Below, one piece after another: positions 16,519 to 21,564 of a stretch of DNA of 21,564 nt (its first letter is position 1; the number at the start of each line of letters is the position of its first letter). Position numbers and translations under genes: made by a program. This DNA comes from Tubiluchus corallicola. Lineage: Eukaryota; Priapulida; Priapulimorpha; Priapulimorphida; Tubiluchidae. The notes under the pieces are model-generated. The model saw only the letters and a program-made list of their open reading frames with translations. It searched no databases and was not told where the DNA came from. Location of the stretch: the NCBI GenBank assembly GCA_030141605.1, contig JAQGDQ010001902.1, forward strand, positions 1 to 21,564. The letters run 5' to 3'.

Positions 16519-18701
16519 GTAATTGTCTTGTTAGAACTTGTTTTAAAATACAATATCTATAAGTGCTGCCATCTATCTGAGGAACAAAGATACTTAACGG
16601 TTGGTGCAATTAAATCGGAAATTAAAGGACAAGAAAATGTGTACTTGTTTTCAGAAAAATCGCCTTAAAAATTATACCACTTTACAGCAATTTACAGCGT
16701 ATATCTTACTCGCATGTAAAGGAATTTTTGTTTGTTTTCATTTTAAATCTCCCGCAATACTGTTCCGACCGCGCCATTACATGACGTCATACGTAAATCA
16801 GGAGAAAAAAAGGAAATGTTAAATTATGTCCCAAAAAACTTTCCATGCAAATTTGTCTTATTTGGCATTTCACTTACCTGCTTGAAAGACTTATGTAACT
16901 AAAAAGAAAATTATTAATTATTTAAAATGTTTTCATCAATTGGTAAAATATCGCTGACTCACCCTCCAAGGTGCACCACCCACTAACCAAAAAACGTATT
17001 TTTAATCTTACAAGATACAGTAATTAAAATTTTACTCAGTTTGTGACTTGTGCGCTACGAATGCTCTGATTATTTTTTCAAACTTTACTCAATGTTATCT
17101 AAACTTGTTTCAAATGACCTGTCGTTAAAATGGCTGCGCCTAACGGTCGTCGCTGGAGTTTAAGTTTACATGTTTTATACAGTGTTACTGCAGATGCAAG
17201 CCCTATATGCAAAAAGACAGTATGTAAGTGGTATAAAATTTCAAGACGAATTTTTCAAGCTTTATGTAAGTGGAGGGTTTTCTTGTGCTTTACCTATTAT
17301 ATAAGTTAATATCACAGTTAGTATTAATTATTATTTATTAATTATTTATAAAGACTTCCTTTTTTGTCCCTCTCCTTGAAATAAAATTACTTGCATTTGT
17401 GTAACAATTTTTGGGAATAATTCCACATTTTGGATGTAGTAATTACTAAAATCACTTTAAAAGTCGTGATTATTTGACGGTTGGCTAGGGCGCTTCTATT
17501 TTGAACGCTCATTCTTCCACCAATGACGTCATTCATCTACCAATGAAAACCAGCGCACGGTCAATCTCTTCTAAAAGTATAAGTTATGATAAAATATAGT
17601 ATAGCTAATTTTGCGATATTTTTTGCATGAACATTAGCAAGCTGCAGAAGTTTGAATAACTTTTATAGAAGCGCTCGTTTACGGGAAACACGACGCACTT
17701 AGGAAACGTCACGAAATCCACCAGTTACGTCATAATTTTCAAGTTAACAGCGGCTATCATCACGCCTAAAAATTTCCATGCAGCAATAGTGTAAATTAAG
17801 TACATGCTTTACATGCAGTTTTTCCCCGGATTTCTTCGCTATGTTTTTCTAAATTTAAGTGATAACAGTAAAATAAACTGGACATGTTAAGTGACTTGTC
17901 TTTTCCTTTAAAATGAGAGAATGTTAAAGCAAAACCAGACCAAATCCTAAAAACAGGTCAAAACAATCTATTCTTTAAAATATTGAAAGGTAACATACTA
18001 TTTTTTTTCCAAGAATGACTTACATGAAAGTATTATTACCACACAAACACAATTTCACGTTCGCGCCACTAGTTTTTCGCTGTTATATGCGTTTCGCTAT
18101 TCGATGGTTAGACGGGCACTAGCGCCTGCATTTCGAAAAAGCACTGCACAAAAACAGGTGCTGTACTTCTCAGCTCAGATGTGTTAGTTTGTGACGAACT
18201 ACAGACGTTGGACAGCTCATGCGGTAAATTTGAAATTTAAATTTTTATCTTAGAACTTGCCGAGTTTTAGCTACAACACACTGAATATCTTACAGTAGCA
18301 CTGTACTTCAATTTTCGCTTTCACAAACATGGGCAACACGCTCGTGGAATATTTTTGCTGTAGAAAATTATGTTAGTTTGTGATGTCATCAATATTTGGG
18401 CTCGACCTCCGTTAATTAAGTTCTTAATCTATTATTTAATTATCAGAAACGCTTTTGCAGTAGTAATTGTGTTAAAATGTATACTTTTTATCGGATTTGA
18501 ACATGTGGTAGTATATGAAAAATCATCCTGTCTTCTTTTAAGTTCATCAATTTCACAGTAAGCACAATTATCACAATGCAAGAACAATTTTGCGTCTAAA
18601 AACCTTCTAAAAGGTTATGCTATGATTAAATTTTGTTTATGCTGTAGTTGCCGTGTTCTTGTTGCTATGTCATCATTTAATCATTTTGTTTATTTGTGAA
18701 G
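16519..18701 (+). other. Intron of guanylyl cyclase-like gene (2183 bp)
   Basis: GT-AG intron with an AT-rich interior. It contains several CRE-like sites: TGACGTCA at 16782-16789 and 17524-17531, CGTCA at 17707, and TTACGTCA at 17725-17732. The open frames at 16601-16822 (TTG start) and 18370-18561 show no family resemblance and are taken as chance. No transposon coding remnant is recognised. Confidence 0.75.
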
Positions 18702-18793
18702 CCATGAAAATCCACGTAAGTGTCGCCACCTACAGGAAGCTAAATCGAACAAAGCTCTACGTTTTCGAGCATCACGGCGACGTTCAGTTGAAG
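18702..18793 (+). CDS. Guanylyl cyclase-like gene, penultimate coding exon
   Basis: The acceptor is TTTGTGAAG ending at 18701 and the donor AAG-GTTGGT at 18794. Spliced to the previous exon it completes an Ala codon and gives A-MKIHVSVATYRKLNR, then VFEHHGDVQLK. It matches the C-terminal part of the cyclase fold (EALKIHxSxxTxxxL, RGDVxxKGKG), with the same spacing from the NTASR position to the phosphate-binding Lys (37 residues) as in receptor guanylyl cyclases. That Lys (the last codon) is retained. The donor is weak, while a perfect GTAAGT sits inside the exon at 18715. The exon ends in phase 0. Confidence 0.88.
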
Positions 18794-18967
18794 GTTGGTC
18801 TGTTTCATGTCTAATTCATAATGTTTGGCTTTTATGTGGTAATAGATGGAGCCACTAGTTTATGGTCTACCATACAGGCCTCTCATAACAAAGTGTTTAC
18901 AATACCCGAACTGCAAGTAATTTTCAAGAATGTAGTATTGAGCAAGAACAAATTTAAAAAGTGACTT

Positions 18968-19010
18968 CCTTCCCCCTCTGTCGCTTTCTCGCTCTCGCTC
19001 TCTCTTTCCC

Positions 19011-19044
<34 letters not shown>

Positions 19045-19089
19045 CCTCTCTCTCTCTCTCTCCTCCCTCTTTCTCTCTCTCTCTGCTCC

Positions 19090-19128
<39 letters not shown>
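18968..19128 (+). repeat. (CT)n microsatellite
   Basis: Polypyrimidine array with interruptions, inside the last intron. The RERERE/LSLSLS open frames on both strands are its translation. It is a homopurine-homopyrimidine tract able to form triplex DNA. Confidence 0.95.
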
Positions 19129-19204
19129 CACCACCTAAGTACTAAGCAGCTAAGATCGTTTGAGATAAAGGACATAAATTTTTGTGTAAAAACATGGACG
19201 CCTG

Positions 19205-19387
19205 GTAGGGTTGAATTGCTGTAATTGTTGATGAACGTCGTCTGCATACATTAAGTGATTCACGATCACGTTAGTAATATTATAACCAAGCTGTACGCGT
19301 GATGATTTAATTCTTACCGCTCTGAATATAGAAATTAAAAAGAATGGGTGATATTTTGCTTCCTTGGTGTACACCATATCCTGTGGA
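19205..19387 (-). pseudogene. Non-LTR retrotransposon RT-domain relic
   Basis: The minus strand reads YGVHQGSKISPILFNFYI, then in another frame GYNITNVIVNHLMYADD (YADD at 19237-19248). These are consecutive reverse transcriptase motifs, GVRQGxxLSPxLFxxY and NHLMYADD, of RTE/L2/CR1-like elements. Between them are a stop and a frameshift, and the sequence is closed off by (CT)n and (GA)n arrays. It is antisense to the host gene and clearly dead. Confidence 0.8.
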
Positions 19388-19422
19388 TAGATGGATTGAT
19401 TGACGGACGGATGGAGGGATAA

Positions 19423-19524
<102 letters not shown>

Positions 19525-19562
19525 GTGTGGAAAGCTTTTGTGTTATTTGTGTAGGGAGAATT

Positions 19563-19655
19563 GGAGAGAGAGTGAGGGAGAGACAGACAGAGAGAGAGAC
19601 AGACATAGAGAGAGAGAAAGAAAGAGAGTGAGCAAGAGGGTGAGAGAGGGAGAAA
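19563..19655 (+). repeat. GA-rich degenerate repeat
   Basis: Imperfect GA/GACA tract following the pure (GA)n array. It has no coding meaning. Confidence 0.85.
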
Positions 19656-19850
19656 GTAACAAACACTTTTAAAACCGTTCAAAAGATGTAAACGTTAATA
19701 AGCATTTATATTTTAACAGGCATAGCCAAGTGATTTTGTTTCTTTATGCTTTTAACCGTAATCTTTTAACAAGACATTTTTATCTGTAAATGGTAAACCG
19801 ATCTCCCACCTTCTACTGTTACAGTGTTATTAACTACTGTTTTGTTTTAG

Positions 19851-19949
19851 GGTGGTGATACAATTCAAGCATTCTGGTTGGTCAAACGAAGATTTCCAGT
19901 CGGAGTTCGCATTCGCAGAGATGAAAAGCTAGACACACAGGAGTATTAA
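19851..19949 (+). CDS. Guanylyl cyclase-like gene, terminal coding exon
   Basis: The acceptor TTTGTTTTAG ends at 19850. The exon continues in phase 0 with GGDTIQAFWLVKRRFPVG and ends at TAA, 32 codons on. It aligns with the end of the cyclase domain, KGKGxMxTYWL, giving LK-GGDTIQAFWL across the splice; the second Lys of KGKG is Gly here. The short basic tail has no recognised motif. The three exons together add 96 residues of the cyclase domain without any internal stop. I see no AATAAA in the next 500 bases; ATTAAA at 20346-20351 is a possible poly(A) signal. Confidence 0.85.
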   Translation, partial: GGDTIQAFWLVKRRFPVGVRIRRDEKLDTQEY

Positions 19950-19970
19950 TGTCTTTTCACGATTTCGTTG

Positions 19971-20176
19971 TGCGCACGCGCAGTTGCTGCAGGTCAAACG
20001 TTAAGTGTACCGCAGCAACGCGTTTTAACTACCACGTGACGTGTGGGTAAAGCAAACCCTTCTGCCACAACAGTTCAGTAACTTCAGTTGTTTTACGTGG
20101 ACTTAATTATGCGCTAGTCTTGTATCGAGTGATTTACTAGCAGGATCTTGCTTGGGAACAAGAAAAAATGAACTAG
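19971..20176 (+). promoter_or_regulatory. Candidate core promoter and first noncoding exon
   Basis: Just past the cyclase stop lie a perfect NRF1-type site TGCGCACGCGCA (19971-19982), a CACGTG E-box (20033-20038) overlapping TGACGT (20037-20042), and an Inr-like TCAGTT (20084-20089). A possible donor CTAG-GTAATG follows at 20177. This block is more GC/CpG-rich than its surroundings. It may start a gene to the right of the window, or simply be 3' UTR of the cyclase gene. Confidence 0.3.
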
Positions 20177-20400
20177 GTAATGTTCTAGCTAGCTGTTAAA
20201 ACTGTTACCATTGCAATAGCTTGGACTGCAATGCGTTGTCAAGTGAACACAAACGTGTTGCCTGGTGCACTTAACCTTTGACCTTTTCATGATCATCATC
20301 ATCAATCGCTGGTATGTAGAACAGGACAAAAGGTGGCAGTTTATAATTAAAAACACCAAAACTTTATGAAAAAGTTTTACTTTACATAGTTAAAATCATG

Positions 20401-20439
20401 CCAAACGTTTCGACAGACTGCTGCTGTCATCATCAGTGG
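20401..20439 (-). ncRNA. Hammerhead ribozyme core (Penelope type)
   Basis: The minus strand reads CCA-CTGATGA-T-GACAG-loop-CTGTC-GAAA-CGTT-TGG. It has the invariant CUGAUGA (20436-20430) and GAAA (20411-20408) boxes and a perfect 5-bp helix II (20428-20424 with 20416-20412). Helix III is only the self-complementary ACGU, and helix I starts CCA/UGG. Cleavage is predicted between 20404 and 20403. Tiny helix III is typical of Penelope hammerheads, which are thought to act best as dimers. It lies on the element's sense strand. Confidence 0.75.
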
Positions 20440-20482
20440 TAAATTTACAAACATACAACCAGTTTATGTACGCAGAGCCTAT

Positions 20483-21127
20483 TATGCACTAATTAAGTAG
20501 TTAACAGAAGCCAAATAGGTGGTGAATAAACAGACCAGTAAAAAATTTGATACAGTAAATTATGCACTAATTATGTATTTACAAAAAGCCAAATAAGTAA
20601 TGAATAAGCAGACCTGTAGAAAAGAAATTGACACAGTAAATTATGCACTAATTGTGTATTTACAAAAAGCCAAATAGGTAATGATTAAGCAGACCAGTAG
20701 AAAAGAAATTGATACAGTAAATTATGCACTAATTGTGTATTTACAAAAAGCCAAATAAGTAATGAATAAGCAGACCTGTAGAAAAGAAATTGATACAGTA
20801 AATTATGCACTAATTGTGTATTTACAAAAAGCCAAATAAGTAATGATTAAGCAGACCAGTAGAAAAGAAATTGATACAGTAAATTATGCACTAATTGTGT
20901 ATTTACAAAAAGCCAAATAGGTAATGATTAAGCAGACCAGTAGAAAAGAAATTGATACAGTAAATTATGCACTAATTGTGTATTTACAAAAAGCCAAATA
21001 GGTAATGATTAAGCAGACCAGTAGAAAAGAAATTGATACAGTAAATTATGCACTAATTATGTATTTACAAAAAGCCAAATAGGTAATGAATAAGCAGACC
21101 AGTAGAAAAGAAATTGATACAGTAACA
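20483..21127 (-). repeat. Eight tandem 81-bp repeats in Penelope-like element
   Basis: Units start at 20483, 20561, 20642, 20723, 20804, 20885, 20966 and 21047. The first is 78 bp and diverged; the others are 81 bp and nearly identical, with variants at a few sites (GGTAATGATTAAG or AGTAATGAATAAG). They lie downstream of the nuclease stop codon, thus in the element's 3' untranslated part. Confidence 0.95.
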
Positions 21128-21132
21128 AATAG

Positions 21133-21321
21133 CTAAGTGTTTGAAAATAAAGTTAAAGGAATTGAACTGCTTTGTACATTAAGAGAAGACTTATTAGGGT
21201 ACATAGATGAACTTTCTTTTATTAATAAGTCCCAGTTATTTGTAGCTCTGGTCACAATGTTGAAATTATTAAAATCAGCTTTGTGGCCAGAGGCACAAAT
21301 ATGGTCATTAATGCTGGATTT
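21133..21321 (-). pseudogene. Penelope-like GIY-YIG endonuclease C-terminus (fragment)
   Basis: The minus strand reads KSSINDHICASGHKADFNNF, later LLIKESSSMYPNKSSLN and SSIPLTLFSNT before a TAG (21135-21133). This matches the end of the GIY-YIG domain of Penelope-like polyproteins (H...GH..DF, LxIxES, P.LN, SSxPLxLF). The Glu of IKES is the usual metal-binding Glu of this fold. Its GIY and YIG strands and the whole RT are missing because the inverted end segment begins at about 21320. The plus-strand open frame over the same stretch is its shadow. Confidence 0.75.
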
Positions 21322-21338
21322 GTATGTTGGTAAATTTA

Positions 21339-21376
21339 CCACTGATAATGACAGCAGTACCTGTCGAAACGTTTGG
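21339..21376 (+). ncRNA. Inverted, mutated hammerhead ribozyme core
   Basis: The plus strand reads CCA-CTGATAA-T-GACAG-CAGTAC-CTGTC-GAAA-CGTT-TGG. Helix II and the GAAA box are intact, but the first box has A for the invariant G8, the general acid, so self-cleavage should be lost. It is the inverted partner of the core at 20401-20439. Confidence 0.65.
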
Positions 21377-21485
21377 CATGATTTTAATTTAAATAAAAGT
21401 TTAAATAAAGTTGTTTTGTTTTAACTATAAATGTTTTTAAGTGCCTGTAATAAAAAGTTGAGATGAAATTTTGTTTGTTATATGA

Positions 21486-21549
21486 GCAAACTGCACTGAG
21501 ACAGAGAATAATTTTCACAGCAAAGCGGGTTCGATTCCTGTCGCTTGCT
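21486..21549 (+). pseudogene. Decayed tRNA-like sequence (tRNA pseudogene or SINE head)
   Basis: A perfect B-box, GGTTCGATTCC, lies at 21528-21538. It sits in a T-arm-like hairpin (GCGGG with CCTGT, two wobble pairs), followed by CGCTTGC, which pairs partly with GCAAACT at 21486-21492. A TTTT terminator follows at 21553. The length of 64 nt is short, and no clear anticodon arm or A-box is seen, so it is not a working tRNA. Confidence 0.45.
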
Positions 21550-21564
21550 TTCTTTTAGTGCTTT

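Larger units (their letters stand above)
20341..21432 (-). mobile_element. 5'-truncated Penelope-like element with inverted terminal segments
   Basis: On the minus strand, in order: an inverted end segment (21432-21320), the C-terminus of a GIY-YIG endonuclease, eight 81-bp repeats, a hammerhead core, and an A/T tail. The two ends (20341-20457 and 21320-21432) are imperfect inverted repeats of about 110 bp sharing CATGCCAAACGTTTCGACAG. Penelope-like elements are known to carry a C-terminal GIY-YIG domain and hammerhead ribozymes in their terminal repeats, so the two signals support one another. The RT domain is absent. No target duplication was recognised. Confidence 0.75.

Noticed and set aside
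16601-16822. 73-codon plus-strand ORF in the cyclase intron
   Set aside because: TTG start, no recognisable motif, AT-rich intron setting.
17490-17675. Possible MITE ends (GCGCTTCTAT near 17490 and ATAGAAGCGC near 17667)
   Set aside because: Only about 10 bp of inverted match, with no extension and no target duplication; could be chance.
21137-21424. 95-codon plus-strand ORF
   Set aside because: It starts with GTG and is the antisense shadow of the Penelope GIY-YIG fragment, running on into the inverted hammerhead segment.

Overview
The window looks like AT-rich, repeat-dense nuclear DNA of a protostome invertebrate, most likely an arthropod. The reasons are the ionotropic-receptor (IR) type ion-channel genes, a receptor-type guanylyl cyclase gene with GT-AG introns, TATA/Inr-like core promoters, and relics of non-LTR and Penelope-like retroelements. 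The species cannot be named from the sequence.

Layout. (1) 1-1499 is a near-perfect inverted repeat: two arms of about 600 bp around a 299 bp spacer, each arm carrying a CACTA/TAGTG pentanucleotide array. No real gene is seen there. (2) 1752-14768 is a direct tandem triplication with a period of about 4.1-4.8 kb. Each copy holds a plus-strand relic of a non-LTR retrotransposon (endonuclease to RT linker), an AT-rich stretch with a 39-codon minus-strand ORF, a short minus-strand relic of a retrotransposon C-terminus, and one intact single-exon minus-strand IR gene of 460 codons. Each gene has a conserved TATA box and poly(A) signal. Copies 1 and 2 end in GATNN pentanucleotide microsatellites; copy 3 breaks off into a GTRR tetranucleotide array. 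(3) 15186-16410 is a minisatellite of exactly 35 units of 35 bp. It runs directly into the 3' splice site of an exon. (4) 16420-19949 holds the last three coding exons (+ strand) of a diverged guanylyl cyclase catalytic domain, joined by introns of 2183 and 1057 bp. None of these exons is long enough to stand out as an open reading frame. The second intron holds an RT relic between (CT)n and (GA)n arrays. (5) 20341-21432 is a 5'-truncated Penelope-like element on the minus strand: a GIY-YIG nuclease C-terminus, eight 81-bp repeats and a hammerhead-ribozyme core, with a second, inverted and mutated hammerhead at its other end. A decayed tRNA-like sequence closes the window.

The earlier cyclase exons are not visible anywhere to the left. 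If the cyclase gene is intact, the whole IR triplet is nested antisense inside one intron longer than 16 kb. The IR copies are probably membrane chemoreceptor subunits. They differ mainly in the ligand-binding lobes, while the pore and M3 helix are almost invariant. The cyclase-like protein keeps its fold motifs but has lost the usual catalytic Asn and Arg, so it may be a pseudo-cyclase.
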